From assembly GCA_015680685.1 (NCBI GenBank), contig MNCI01025002.1:560830-624829 (forward strand): 64,000 bases of DNA. Direction: 5' to 3'. Position 1 is the stretch's first letter. The number at the start of each line of letters is the position of its first letter. Source of the DNA: Gnetum montanum (lineage: Eukaryota > Streptophyta > Gnetopsida > Gnetales > Gnetaceae). A model generated the notes under the pieces. That model saw nothing but the letters and a program-made list of their open reading frames with translations, had not been told where the DNA came from and searched no databases. The translations under genes and the position numbers were made by a program. This document shows positions 10,521 through 23,033 of the stretch, one piece after another.

Positions 10521-13324
10521 TCATGTGGTTCCCGGTGGTGGTGGCTCCTCCATGGGTGCCTTTCCTTTATCATGTGCTCTAGGCTTCTAAAATTGATAAC
10601 TTTGAAGAAGCACCTGATGTTTCTCCTCTTCTATCCAAGGATCATGAGCCATCCATGCTGATGTTCCAATGTTTGATGGAGCCAGCACTTCCCATGGACA
10701 TGGCAGTTGTAGGAACATTTGATTGGCCTTAACATACCATGCTACAAATAGCTGTTGTTCCTCTTCATAGGCTTTGGTATTGTCTTTAAGTTCCTAGGAA
10801 TCTGTAAGCCATCAAACCAAATTTATTGCTACATCTTTTTGGCTTTGGTAGCTGGCCTTTACCACCTCTAATTTAGAGTTTGCAACCTCTAATCTCTACA
10901 ATGTTTTCTTACGTTCAACAAACTAAGCTTCGTATCTTGCATAAGTAGCTACTACTTGCTTCTTAAGCTCATTTCTTGGGAATCCTGCTATTAGCATGGC
11001 TAAGTTGGCATATCGCAAATTTGCCAACTCCATGTATTTTTTGAGATTTTGAATTTACAGGTCTTAGTTTTTTAATTTTGCCTGATGGGAAAGGGCATAA
11101 GTATCCAGAATGGCCTGCCAATTAGTTTTTTGAGCACTGAGGGAGTTGATATGTGCCTTAGTCATTCTAAGTTCCCTCTTAATGATTTCCTTGTACATGC
11201 CCACCTGGTTTTGGAAGTGTTGCTTTAATCTTTCATGCTTCTTAGCCTCATTTTGCGACGTGCTTATTTCAATAGCTGTCATCTATTAGATGGCACGTAC
11301 CTCCTTCATTGAGAGGATTCTATTTTCTCTGGCTAAGTGACTTATATCTTGGTTGACTCTTATTAATTATTCTCTCATTTTTTGAAGGGTTTCCTTGAGA
11401 AAAATTTTCTAGTTTTCAATGGTAGTCAACTAAAGATTTTCGACAGCAAGTAGTTTATTCTTCTCTTGTAAGGCCTTGAGAGCTTTAACATGTGCATACG
11501 TCTGAGCTTGTCCTTTTGAAGCATCCTAATCAACCTGTTCTTTTTTCATTATCACCTTTTTATTCTCCATTAATAATTCATTTAGTTGCTCTATTCTAAA
11601 GAATTCTAATTAATTGGCTACAACAAATTAGGATGGATCCCACCATTCAGCTTATAGGGCTATGAACTTTTCTTGGAGTCTCTGCACTCAGCTTCTGCAT
11701 GTTTGATCCTAACCTCAGCCATGATCAACTTCCCTTTGGTGGTGATGAGCTTTGACTATACTGCAGTGACATTATCAGGGATGTCAAACAGAGAAGTCAT
11801 TATTTGCCATGTCTGCAGTAAGCGATCCAAAGCATCCTCATGTTCTATGGGAGTCATTAAGGGACTAGTTAGAAATTGAGCATCTCTTGCTCCAGTTAGA
11901 TCTATTGGTGGCACAACAAGAACATTAAAATATTCTTTAATGTGGTCCATGACCACCTCTGTTACTCTAGCTGCATCCTGGTGTTGCATGATCACCATTG
12001 TGGCACCTTCACTAGTTTCTAATTACACTTGGAATGATATAGCATTTACAGAGATCTATTGTGACGAGTGTGATTCCCCTCCTTCTAATTGAATTAAGAC
12101 TTTACCCTTTGTAGGATCAATTGATATGGTTGGCCATACAACATCATCAACCACCTTGAAGAGATTGGCCTCATCTCTACTCCCCCAACTGATGGTCTCA
12201 ACGATGACCCTGAGATGACTCATCAATAGTTGGTAATCTTGTGGCAGTGATGGCGATTGCTAGTCGTGTTGGCCTGTGGGATGCATGCTAGGCCCTACTT
12301 CTTATTGTTAGCTAGGCCTTGTGTTTTGAAGTTGGCTAGGCCCTGTCGTTTGAAGTGTAGTGGGCCCAACCGTCTGTTCTTGTTCAGGCTCTAACATCTC
12401 ACCAACATCTTTTCTTGGTGCTGGTGGCTTGAGTAATTTAGCATATGAAGCATTTTCAGCTTTTCTGAGAATGTCATTGGTATACCCTATAATTCTAGCA
12501 CACCAACACAGCTTCCTAATTAGACATGGAAAGGGCAATGTGAACTTTCCTATCTTCCATTCTTCAAATTTCCTTAATAATTTTGTTAAATATAGATGAG
12601 GCAAATTAGCATCAACCTTGCCCATCAAAATTGCACTTCCTCTTGCTGCATAAGTAGAAATTCTATTTAAACCCTTTGCTGGAAAAATATGATAAGTGCC
12701 AATTTTAGAATAAATCCTCTCTTCAAGGGTTAATTCTCTATATGTCTTATCCTCTTTGCCATATGCCCTTTTTAACCATACTTTTCTTGCATCTGCATCA
12801 AAGTGAGTGGACAATTTAGCAACTTTGGGCCCTTTATTTTGAAGATTCAAAACTTTTACAATGGCCTTTGTGGAGAAATCTACTGAAATTCCACCAATAT
12901 CAATGATGGTTTCCTCTTCTTTATTATGCCAAAACTGATATGTTTCACCTAGATACCATTATCCACTCTTTACAAGGATAGGCCATAGTGGAGATCCCTT
13001 AAGTAGATTCTTGACTAATTCAGGGGTGAATTTGGTAAAAGGCCAAAAATTAAGCTCCACAATTAAGGCAGAGGATGTAGAATTTTCCCAAATGGCTTGA
13101 ACACATTCGGGGAACAACGTGAGGTGTTGTCCTTGTTCTGGCGCCCTGACCTCTCCATGTTTTGCTTGGCCAAATTGTGCAGTGATAGGAGTTTCTTGAT
13201 GGATGCTTAATGATTGTGTCTCCTGCTCTACATGTTCTGCATGAGGTCCTTGGCCTCTACCTCCTCTCAGGCATTTAGTTGCACCTTGAGAAGGTGCTCC
13301 CTATTGTCCTCTTTTAGGGGCCAT
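10521..13324 (-). pseudogene. Element 1 second gene (env-position ORF, coiled-coil protein), broken
   Basis: Start ATG at 13324 (MAPKRG...), directly preceded by TAG, which would suit a splice acceptor. The stop is TGA at 10521-10523 after EEPPPPGTT. The longest intact stretch is 12308-12850, with YGKEDKTYRELTLEERIYSK followed by helical sequence and a Pro/Gln/Thr-rich tail. Further down come a segment at 11756-11998 and a clear Lys/Glu-rich coiled coil at 11064-11282 (ERLKQHFQNQVGMYKEIIK). Stops interrupt the frame in several places. It lies on the gag strand between gag and the 3' LTR, the place of the env-like gene of Athila-type elements. No membrane segment or signal peptide is apparent and the function is unknown. 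Homologues are at 23034-25813 and 34074-36947. Confidence 0.7.
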
Positions 13325-15284
13325 CTATAATCACATAATGAACAATTGTTAGTAAGGTTATTTAAAAAAATTTGGTTATCTTATACCTTATTCATTGCCT
13401 TAAATAAATGTTTAATTCTTTGCTTAGTATGATTCTAGAGTTAGAAATTTTTCAAGGAAGTTGCCCTAAAAGTTTAATGTCAGACCTAATCTATTTAGGT
13501 AACTCATATAATAACTTAGATGACTTGGGTGAAGGGAGAAAATTAGTTTGGCATGAATTTTTTATAGTACTTACTCCTATGATATCCTTCGAGCGATAAA
13601 AAATTTTGAAAGAATTATGCACAAGTTTTACAGTACCCCTCCCCCACGAGTAAGTTGAACACTCTGGGTTTAATTAAGTTTAATCAGAAAAGAAATCAGA
13701 GTGTTGAAGAGTAAAATATTGGAAGTTGAATTTATACTCGCAAAGCTCTAAAAATCGTGGAAGAAAATTTGAACAACTCCCCCTACATCAACTGTTGAAA
13801 ATGATGTGTGTAGTGCATGGGGGTCCCCTATATAACTTTTTATGGATGCAATATCGCGTACGCAATAGCACGTACTCAATATCACGTCGGACCTTATATC
13901 GAGTACTCGATATGGCATCCCAACCAAGATAGGGTACTTAGTAGAATTGATGATTACTTGAGTTTTTAGGGCCAAAATTGAAGGATTTGAGGTAGATTTG
14001 AAAGGTTTGGGGTAATGGAAAGTGGTAATTGAGGCATCGAAAGTGTAGTGAAGTGGAGTCATACAATGAAGTTCTTTGAAAAGGATGAGGAAAAAGGACA
14101 TGTAATGGTTCTAAGGAATGTTCAAGTAAAATGATGACAAAAGAAAGAATAGATTTGGCAATGGAGTACTCAAAGGGTATAAAATGATGTGGTGGTGTGC
14201 AACAAGTACAAATTACAAAAGTCACGCAAGTGGATCCTCCCCAAAGTAGGTTCCAACCTATAATGCCATTGCGTAACCACACCTTAAAATGTCTGTAAGC
14301 ACTAAAATGGTTAAGTGTAACCTACAGCTATGCAACAAAAAACACACATGTTAGGCACCATCGTTATGAGGTATGAATTCTATGCCATACAAGACACAAG
14401 TTAGAAGCATCTGGACCATGAGATGAGACAAATTGTAGAAGGGATTGTAGAGATCGGGACATGAGGTAACTTACCTTAGGCACAATGAATCTTATGTGTT
14501 GTGTGCGATTAAAGTGCCATTAGCCTTTTGATCCAAGATCAAAACCAAGTCCATACCTCTGATCAGTCACATCACATTGTTTCATCCTAATGATAGACAA
14601 CCATAAGAGCATCATGATAGCAAGGTGTATGATCACTTGGTGTTTTGCGCAAGGGAGGAGTGACTTGAATTTTTTTTCAGCATGTTTTTTCTTCTTTGAG
14701 CCACTTTTGCACTTTGTCTTTCCCAAAGATGATTCAGAGAAGCCACCAACCTTTAGGAATGGATGCATGTCTTTCCAGTGGGATCCCCGAGAATAGCATT
14801 GAGTTCCTTTATTAAGTTCCTTTATTACAACTCTTACTCCCATTGTTAATTAGATCTACAAGGATCTTAGCAAAACCAAGCTACATGATAGCACATACAG
14901 ATGTTACCAAAGAGAATCCACAAGTCCCCTTGATGTCACACCTTTTCCATTACCTCTTAGTCTGTCACTCTTCACTTTGGGCATAATGAGTACAAAGTTA
15001 CTTTAAGTTTTGATGATAATAAGAATATCATCATACCCAGAGCAAGAACCTCTTATTAATAGAATGGATGGGTGGATGTTGTGGGCTCACTGTCTAAATA
15101 ATTAGTCACTTGTAGCTCGATAACATAAAACAATGTGTCAACTGACTGGTTACATGAGTATTTTATTCACAAATGAGATTACTTGCAAAAAGATAGAACA
15201 AAAAATTGGAAAATGAGAAATTAGAAAAAAAAAATTGTAAAACCAAAGAAAAGAAAAAATATTTACTAATCTTGCTTGTTAGAA
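13325..15284 (-). other. Non-coding spacer of element 1 with modules shared with elements 2 and 3
   Basis: No coding sequence beyond chance frames. Recognisable modules in fixed order, given as plus strand: 'gtggatcctccccaaagtag' (14231), 'catgtctttccagtgggatc' (14767), 'agtccccttgatgtcacacc' (14922), a 'gggctcactgtc' block (15081), and an A-rich tract (15186-15260). Matching modules lie at 26720-27990 in element 2 and 37770-38980 in element 3. Confidence 0.6.
13829..13834 (-). promoter_or_regulatory. Internal TATA box of element 1 second gene
   Basis: TATATA on the minus strand, about 505 bp upstream of the ATG at 13324. Immediately upstream (plus 13848-13922) is an array of related 'gatatcgagtactcgatat'-like words that also occurs near the TATA box of the element's own LTR (10300-10335). 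The same arrangement recurs in elements 2 and 3. Promoter activity is inferred from position and conservation. Confidence 0.45.
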
Positions 15285-17720
15285 TTAGGGGTATCCCCCA
15301 TAACTAAACCTTTGATCATGGTGAGAATTAATAAATGGAAAGTTAGGATCCATGCATATTGGAAATATTAGGATTTGGTCATATCCAAACCACTGGGTGT
15401 CTTTTGGTGTAGTGGCAGGAACATACCCAAATTGGGGTTCACACACTTGATTAAAGTAGGCATAGTGGGGAAGATTATAGGATGTGGTCATGTGATAAGA
15501 AGCTAACCCACTATGGCACTGGTGACCATAAGATGGTATGCAAGGATCGATATGTGTCCTTATGTTGTTATATTCGTTGGCCTGCATGGTTGTTGGAGTA
15601 TTAATTGGTGGCCTGGATAAGGTAATAGGAAATGTTAAGTTTGAAGAGGAAGGTACATCACTATGTTGGGCTTGTGCTAAGTTGGAGGATGTAGTGGTTT
15701 CAGAATTGTGCTGTCTCTTTCTTTGTCCATGCTTAAAGAAATGATCCTTCTGATGTTGTGGAGGACTCCCACTACTGTTGACCGCAGTAGCACAAGTAAT
15801 GTTTGTTGGTTAGTGCTGTGGTGCAAAACCTTCTAGTACAAGTAGTGGTGATGTAGAAGGAGATGAAGGATGAGAATATTGAGAGTAAGGAGGAGTCTAA
15901 GGAGCATGAGGTGGTGATCTCGCAGGAGAGGACATGGGTTGATGATACTTGGGAGAGTGATAATGACGAGGTGAAGTAAAGGATGTTGATTATGTTGGAG
16001 AAATAGGATGTTGAACATAATAAGCACTTGGTTTCGGGTGATATGAAGGATGTGGCTAGTTTGGCAATGGCCTCCCCCATGACTGGGGTTTTTGCCATTG
16101 CAGTTAAGCATAGTACTAAGGTCAGTAAGAATTTTCCCACAAATAGTATGATGAGTTGTGGAATTGACCATAAATTTTTGGGATAGGGATGCATCCAACC
16201 ATGTACTTTTGTACAAAATTTGGATGTAACATTCTTTCCCAATGCTCATGTAGATGTGACAAGATTGGGCATTGGCCTTTTGGGTGATCGTATAGGCAAA
16301 CATCACATTCATACTTATGATTTGTGGTTGAGCCCCTATCCTTATTTTCTTCAATCCTTCTTTTCAATTGTCAAATGATGTTCTATGTTGTTTCTAGGTT
16401 TGGTATCCTCTATTTTTTTTTGGTTGTCAAAGTTATCTTGTGTGGGTCTCCCTCTACTAATGTCTGTATATTCTCCACATTTTTCATGTACCCACTCCAT
16501 CATCTTGTTGATCTTTACCTCTATTTCATCTAGTGATTTTAGTATTGGCAAAGGTAGGAATAGTTTCACCTCCTCAAGGTGAGTTGATTTCTACTCTTCA
16601 TAATTATGGACCTATGTTATTTCAAGAGTTTGGTCCTACTGAGATTTTTTAACATTATCCCTTTTGGCTATTTCTCCTTCTTCTTTTGCTACGCACTTAC
16701 TAAGCTCTTGGAATTGATGGTTTTGTAGTTCATATAGTTGACCTGGGGCATACAACCCTAGGGTCTCCCTTGTGTCATCACAGAGCCCACCCATGATGTG
16801 ATACATTAGCCTTTCCTCAAAGAACCCATGGCCTAGGAATTTGTTTAAAAAAGAGTAATATCTTTCTAAGGCCATGTCTAAGGGTTCATGTTTCTCTTGT
16901 TTCCCCTCATGGATTTGTCTCCTCTAGGCTAACACTCTTGCATAGCTTTGATATCTTTCGATGAAGAGGTTTACCATTGTAGGCCAACGAAAAATTGAAT
17001 TCAGTTTTAAAGACCTGTACCACACTTTAGCTTGGACAACGAGTGTCATAGGGAAGAGCTTAAGCCTTTGCCATTAATTATCAATGTTGTTCCATACATA
17101 GGCATCATATAAGGCTTGTAAATGATGTTGTGGACCTAAATCATAGCCTCCTGAGAACATAGAAAAGTTTTTTAAATCAAGCCTAGGTAGATGACTTTTC
17201 TTGCATTGCCTATGGGATATCTGAATGGCCTTTGTTATATGCATTAGGCTCTTAGTGGCCAACAGGGGTTCATTATCACTAAATAGGTTGTGAGTTCATG
17301 AATTGGGATAATGTTGTCTATGATCATATTGGCATTCCTAATTTTTCCCATGGGTTTGATTTTTATTTCTATGTTGATCCCTTAAGGAATAGTCATCCTT
17401 GTCAAAACCCGACATTTAAAGAGCAGAGAAAGAGAGGGAATCGAAAGACTCGTCATGACTTTTGTAAGTCTCCTAGTCATCCCCTAATGTACTCTTGCTA
17501 CCCATTGAGAAGGTCCTAGGGCTTATGGGCTCCCATGTTCTAGGGGATGTCCCATCTTCTCTAGAGGTATCTGAGTTGGATGACAAAAGTTCTTGAGTAT
17601 CGTAGGGATGTCTCTGAACATATGAAACTCTTGCATAAGATTGAGTACTCCAAACTTCTTCCTCATCATAAATTTCATTGGTTCTTCAATGAATTTCCTT
17701 GTTAGATGTTGCATTATCAT
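15285..17720 (-). pseudogene. Element 1 gag, broken
   Basis: Gag remnant read from about 17720 (MIMQHLTRKFIEEPMKF) down to 15285. The capsid-like core is spread over 17262-16636: LPRLDLKNFSMFSGGYD, then WYRSLKLNSIF, then the best-preserved block (16636-16875) with LDMALERYYSFLNKFLGHGF and CDDTRETLGLYAPGQLYELQ. That is the usual plant gag pattern of a short helix-rich domain. A zinc knuckle C-x2-C-x4-H-x4-C (CDVCLYDHPKGQC) lies at about 16261-16299. The C-terminal part (16100-15285) is rich in Tyr, Pro and His. Several stops and frameshifts. No PR follows, unlike element 2. Confidence 0.8.
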
Positions 17721-17850
17721 TGTCTTTTAAAATAACATTATCGTGAATGGTGTATGACTTAATTGAATTTAATTTCTTTGTTTGAAAGATATATCATTAA
17801 TACCTTATTACAGTGATTTTGTATGATATAACTAATCTAGATAGCTAGCA

Positions 17851-17872
17851 CCATCATTGGCAACGGTGTCAA
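17851..17872 (-). promoter_or_regulatory. Primer binding site of element 1
   Basis: Minus-strand sequence directly after the 5' LTR reads TTGACACCGTTGCCAATGAT. It resembles, with transitions, the plant PBS TTGGCGCCGTTGCCGGGG, complementary to a tRNA 3' end and common in Athila-like elements. Element 2 has TTGGTGCCATTGCCAAGG in the same place. The position next to ...CTCATCA fixes the orientation of the element. Confidence 0.7.
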
Positions 17873-18743
17873 TGATGAGCAGTGAGGTGCCCCTACGCTC
17901 AACCATACGAATACGAGCATGTATTCATGATCCAGTTGAACTCCGCAGATGGACTAGTTGTGGCACCTAGATAGTTATACGTTGATAGTAGTTCACTGTC
18001 TTCCCACTTGGACTACTATTTACTTTGTCACGTATGGTTTAGTCCAGAGTAAGGTGAATGATGTGATCCCTACCACTATGCTACTCCTAAGGGCAATAAA
18101 AGATAACTTAATTAAGCTAATGGGAAATAGGAAATAAGATCTAAGATAGTCTAAGTGCTATGAGCATCTATCCCTAATCATCCGTATGCATCTTGGACTT
18201 CATGTACTACTTCTGGGATTACCAAGCACACATCACTTGAAGTAGTATTCGATATGCTACTAGGTTACCACATAGTTACACTTAAATGTTCATGATTAAG
18301 GCGTACTCATTCCATGTTAACAGGAATAGTAAATGACAATAAAAGAAATATTAGCTAGGTAAATAGCAATACATAATCAAAAATTAAAATAATTAAAAGC
18401 TAAGTGAATGTTGCAATGATGGAGTAATCTTGATCTTTATTGTCAATCGTGTGTGTGTCCAAGTACATCACATTGGAACAAAGGTTCTATACAATTACAA
18501 GCATCATACTATGGACATGTACTTGGAAAGAACACTAAAACTGACTATAAGAACTAAAAACTAGAAACTAACTAAATACTTCCTTTCCTAAAACTACCTC
18601 CTCTACCGTGCACCTCAATGCTATATTTATAAGATAACACGGGAACAGTGGTATCAGATATTCTACATTGTTTCCAAGCCTACAATATCGTGTAACTAAT
18701 ATCGCACACCTAATATCGAGGCCTGGCAGATTGTGACTCATCA
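17873..18743 (-). repeat. Element 1 5' LTR
   Basis: 871 bp, TGATGAGC...CTCATCA on the plus strand (the ends are inverted repeats). Minus-strand TATA at plus 18624-18631. Carries the full middle region that the 3' LTR has lost. Confidence 0.85.
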
Positions 18744-18759
18744 ATGTGGATGGTATAGG

Positions 18760-19310
18760 TGATCTGGGTGTCACTAGGTTAGTGTTACTCAAAATTTTAT
18801 ATTATAAACTATTGATCTAAGGCTCCAAGAATCATTTTTGACATTTCAACAAATTTCAATCATTACTAGAAGGATGTAGGATAAAAACCAAATATCACAC
18901 AAAGCCAAAAGTGTCATCCAAAGCTAAGTGTGGGAGATGTAACCTATTGGTGATGCTGATGTTGACTTCAGCATCACCTCGACATCAACTAAGCAAAACA
19001 TGTTGATCCAAGCCTTCCAAGATCTCCAAAATCATTGAAACTAATGTTCATCACCCTAGGGATGATGTAGATTGATTATTAAAGATTCAACAAAGGCAAA
19101 ATGATGGTTAGGACATGTGTTTTAAGGCTAGATATGAAGGTAACACTAGCAAGCTGACATTAGCATCACCTAGGTGGAACATGTTGTCTCGACCCTATAA
19201 AAGCTACTGAACGTTCAAAAACTAATGCTTGTCCTCTAGGGCATGACTATGATCAATCGCTAGAAGCATGTTAAAGCTTGAAACGCTATTCAAAATGATG
19301 ATTTGAAGAA
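18760..19310. repeat. Diverged tandem repeat, about 180-bp unit, three copies
   Basis: Shared words recur at about 181-186 bp spacing, for example 'aacatgttg' at 18997 and 19178 with 'agcatcacct' about 30 bp upstream in both, and a weaker first copy near 18809. The rest of 18749-19878 shows no gene. Confidence 0.45.
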
Positions 19311-19883
19311 TATTTAATCATGTCAAATATACACTTATTATAGTTGTTGAGGTATCGAAAAAGTGGGTACAACAAAGGGGCTAAAAAAACTTACCTAGTT
19401 AACTCTTCTCCATACTTGATGAAGATGACCACACTACATGCACATTGCTATGCATATGAATTAAATACCACACATGCACTCCTGTCACAACTACTAGCAT
19501 ACATCTTCAATAGCCTTCAAAGCTTTCACTTCCTACCGTAGGATGCCTAGTGTAACCAACAACTAAATCTATGTTATGAACTAATATTAAAAGGCTTCCT
19601 AATCCCACTATGGCTTTTTTCTAAATCTAATCTAATCTAATCTAAAAAATTTGAACTCACTAATCAAAAATAAAATAAAATACAAAAAGGTATGTAACTT
19701 ATTAAATCAAAAGAAATAATAATTAATAACCTCTAACCATTCTAATTGTAAAATCAATGCACCTAAAAGTTACTAAATAACTAATAAAAATAAAACATGC
19801 TAATATTATCTATCCGTGTATTCATAGTACTAAAAAAATGCTAACATAAAAAATACTATAAGACAAAATAAATAAAACTTACT

Positions 19884-20763
19884 TGATGAATTGTCATTAT
19901 TGGGCCATGTTGACAGGATGTTGTCAATGCAACCCCATTGATGGGATCTCATCAACATGATCCCATCAATGCAGGGTTTGACCCATTAATGTGTACCCAT
20001 CGATGAGGTACCCTGTTTCCACCTATAAATGTGCAACTACCCATCACATTTATGGTAATTCCTTTCATAGTTGTAACAAAGCACTTGTAGTTTTTCCCCT
20101 TAGAAGTTAGAATATTTTTTGAGTGTCCACAATAAAAGTCAAATAGTGTACAAATCTTTATTCAAGCACTATTGTACCTAAGCACTTCAATGTCGACAAT
20201 AATAAAGGCAAGCTTTTTTGATAAACCTTGTAGCACTTGGACTAGATTAATTATTTTACTTATGCATTTAATATTAAAGAAATTTTCTTAGTTTTTTTAA
20301 TTAATTGATAAATATAGATTAAATAGTAAACATAAGTATGACCACTTCAAGCATACGTTTAATGCTTAACACTCCCAGTAACGCTTAAGATTTGGTAACC
20401 CAGTAGTGCTATACATGTTCAAGATGTGTACGACAAGTGGGAACGAGTGCTTATGTTAGGATTAGTTAAGTGATAGCTAGTTACTAGATTAGTTAAATAT
20501 TAAATCACCTTATTCTTTATTCTTGATTCTTAGGCAACTTAGAACATAAAAGAGAAAATGATAAAAATCATATGTCTCAGTTACACTTAACCATACCCTT
20601 GAACTTTACAAGTGGTATAGGGAAGACAATAATTGCAATAGTTAGTTTCACCTTCTAGAACCTAGTGTACTTAAAGAACTAAAGTCTACAAAATTTGATT
20701 AGATCGCTCAGTGAACGCTAGTGATTCATGTGGTTGGGCGTAGGGTATACTTGTTGCTTAGCA
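19884..20763 (+). mobile_element. Solo LTR, TGATGAG family, plus orientation
   Basis: 880 bp, starting TGATGAAT and ending GCTTAGCA. Flanked by TTACT (19879-19883) and CTACT (20764-20768), a TSD with one C/T difference. TATA at 20024-20030 (TATAAAT). The end matches the reverse complement of the LTR start at 17873 (ggttgggcgtaggg, then a decayed CTGCTCATCA). No internal sequence on either side. Confidence 0.75.
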
Positions 20764-20768
20764 CTACT

Positions 20769-21269
20769 CTATAAAAAAACTTAATAACTAATATTAACTA
20801 CTAAACAGTATTGCATATAGAGTAATCAACTAAGCTAACCCATAGAATGATAATATTAAAATAAATACTTAGCATAGCCAAGCATAATATAAATGCATAA
20901 ATAACATATAATACATACACATCATGTACCTGTAGAAGTAATATCCCCAATACCATAGCGACATCCATGGTACTTATCACTCATCTAGCTAGGTTAGTGC
21001 ATAAGTATAGATATCATAAAATATAACTATGATAAATAAAATAAAAACATAAACCACATCTCAAGTTAGCATAGGGATCCAACCAACACTATGCAAACAA
21101 CCAAACAAGCTCGCCATCATACAATGCCATAATGACAAATGTATAAATCATATTAAGAGAACATGTCAGTTACATCCAAACTAAACACCTCCATTAGTTA
21201 GCATAATTATAAGGAAGAAAAGCATCAAGAGAATAATATACATACTAACTTAGAGGTATTGAAAATGAG
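20769..21269. other. Unassigned AT-rich sequence
   Basis: No open frame, LTR boundary or repeat recognised. It joins the truncated gag of element 4 at about 21270. Confidence 0.4.
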
Positions 21270-21979
21270 GGGTGTTACAATGAGCTCTACTTGGATCATA
21301 CGGTTATTACTGGTAGGACTATTTATAATTTCCCTAGGGATAAGGTGATTTCTTGGGCAATTGATTATTGACAAACTTAGAATTAAGAGCATATGCCCCT
21401 TATTTTTGTAAGTGTGTCATGAGAAGGCAACCTTCCTTAGGATGTTCATATTGATATAATTCATACCTGTCATCTACTTTGAAATCAAATCAATAACCTC
21501 TTCTATAGTAACTTCTTTCTTCTTTTTCTTTTTCTTTTTTTAACAAATGTTTGCTTGGTCTTTTCCTCCACTATCTTTAATGCAATTGTTAATGTTTCAT
21601 TAATAGTATCCCATATTATCTCAACCATTATTGCAATATTAAAAAGAGATATTTGGATTGGTAAATTCTTCTTTTCAATCATCTCTTCCATGGTATCTTC
21701 ATCTTTCCTTGTCTCACAATCACAAATATCTTTCTTTTGAATAGATGAATTCCTGTTATACTCTTTTATATTCTTTAATTCTCCTTCCTTTTTTCCACTT
21801 GGTAAAAAATCCTCTAAATTCATGGGTTCTCATTTTTTATAGTCTTCCTTGGGCATAGCCCCAAGTGTCTTTCTTATCTTGGTTTGAAATCCATTGATGA
21901 TGTGTTTAACTTGCTCCTTTTTAGAAAAGTCATGCCTTGAGCATTTGTGTAACAATGAATAATATCTATCCATAACTAC
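21270..21979 (-). pseudogene. Element 4 gag, left piece (interrupted by element 2)
   Basis: Minus-strand gag remnant homologous to element 2 positions 29400-30150. The charged frame at 21503-21823 (EEKTKQTFVKKRKRKRRKK near its end), the 'taggatgttcatattgatat' knuckle block (21438) and the 'ttgggcatagccccaagtg' block (21849) have direct counterparts there. The sequence stops exactly at element 2's left TSD (ACTAC, 21975-21979) and resumes at 32385. The 3' side is truncated near 21270. Confidence 0.75.
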
Positions 21980-22831
21980 TGATGAGCAGTCGAGTAATCC
22001 AACACCCAACCATACAAGTCATAAGTTTTCACATGTGACCAAATCGTAATCCATGGACAAGGCAATGTGATTATGCTAGTAATTGGTTAAAGTTCAAGAT
22101 TATTGTCTTCCCATGTGAGCTAGTGAAATCTAAAGGTATGATTTAACTTATTCTGAGGTATATGATTGCTAATGTTGTGTGGGCCATCTTACTAATAGTA
22201 AACATGGTAAATTAGAAAGAGTTTCTAAGTCTAATGAAAATAGTAAATAATCCTATTCTATCCTATGACAATGAGAATTCAGTCTTGATGTTCTATACAT
22301 ACCTTGGGCTTCGTGCAATTACTACTGGGATTACCAAGTACTTCGCAACTAAGCAAACCAAGTGATAGCACTACTGGGTTACCAAGCAATTACACTTATG
22401 TGCTCAAGATCAGTTGTACTTATTCCACTTAACAATAGTAAAAGTAAATGCCTGGAAAAGTAAATGATTAACTAAGAAAATAGCAAACATTATTCTAGTC
22501 AAACTAGGAGAATGCTACAATAGTGGAAAATATTTCAATCTTTATTTCCAGTCATACTTATGCCCAAGTACAAAATGCTCGAATAAAGATGTCATTCACT
22601 AGTTCATACTACACTGCAAGCATTCACACTTCTATTTGCTAAGTCTAAATTCATGAAAACAAATTGAAAGAGTTTTAGTAAGGATGGACAAAATTATTTT
22701 CTTGGACCATGTGCCTAAGTTTTGTATTTATAGGTAGGCATGTGTCTCACAATATTGGATATCTAATGTCATAGCTTGGGCTTCAATATCAGATATCAAA
22801 TATCTTTGCTGTGGAAAAAGTCATCTTATCA
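21980..22831 (-). repeat. Element 2 3' LTR
   Basis: 852 bp, TGATGAGCAGTCG...CTTATCA (plus). Minus TATA at plus 22725-22732. Next to the TATA box, 'atatcagatatc'-type words occur at 22747-22806. The purine tract of the PPT abuts it at 22832-22844. Confidence 0.85.
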
Positions 22832-23033
22832 TACCTCCACGATTAACTAAAGAATCATCCTTGTGTTAAAAAAATGAGGATAGACTTCCTTACAAAATTT
22901 CAAGGTATATTTACATGACTGATTGACTATATACCTAACTCTTCAATGTCACAGTGGTGTGTTAAAAAAATTTACATAAGACATGACATGATAATTTTGA
23001 CAAAAATAAAAATTTCATGAAGCTCGATGTAGC

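Larger units (their letters stand above)
9713..18743 (-). mobile_element. Element 1: complete but decayed LTR retrotransposon (gag plus second gene, no pol)
   Basis: Transcribed on the minus strand. Both LTRs (9713-10344 and 17873-18743) share TGATGAG...TCA ends. The flanking 5-mers are GTGTG (9708-9712) and ATGTG (18744-18748), a TSD with one G/A difference. The primer binding site lies inside the right LTR and a short purine tract inside the left. In transcription order: 5' LTR, PBS, gag with zinc knuckle, about 2 kb non-coding, internal TATA box, second gene, PPT, 3' LTR. No PR, RT or INT is recognisable, so it would have depended on a helper. The PBS type and the place of the second gene suggest an Athila-like affiliation; that is an inference. 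Confidence 0.8.

Noticed and set aside
10521-13324. Second gene as a true envelope protein
   Set aside because: No signal peptide, membrane anchor or Cys-rich ectodomain visible; only the position is env-like.
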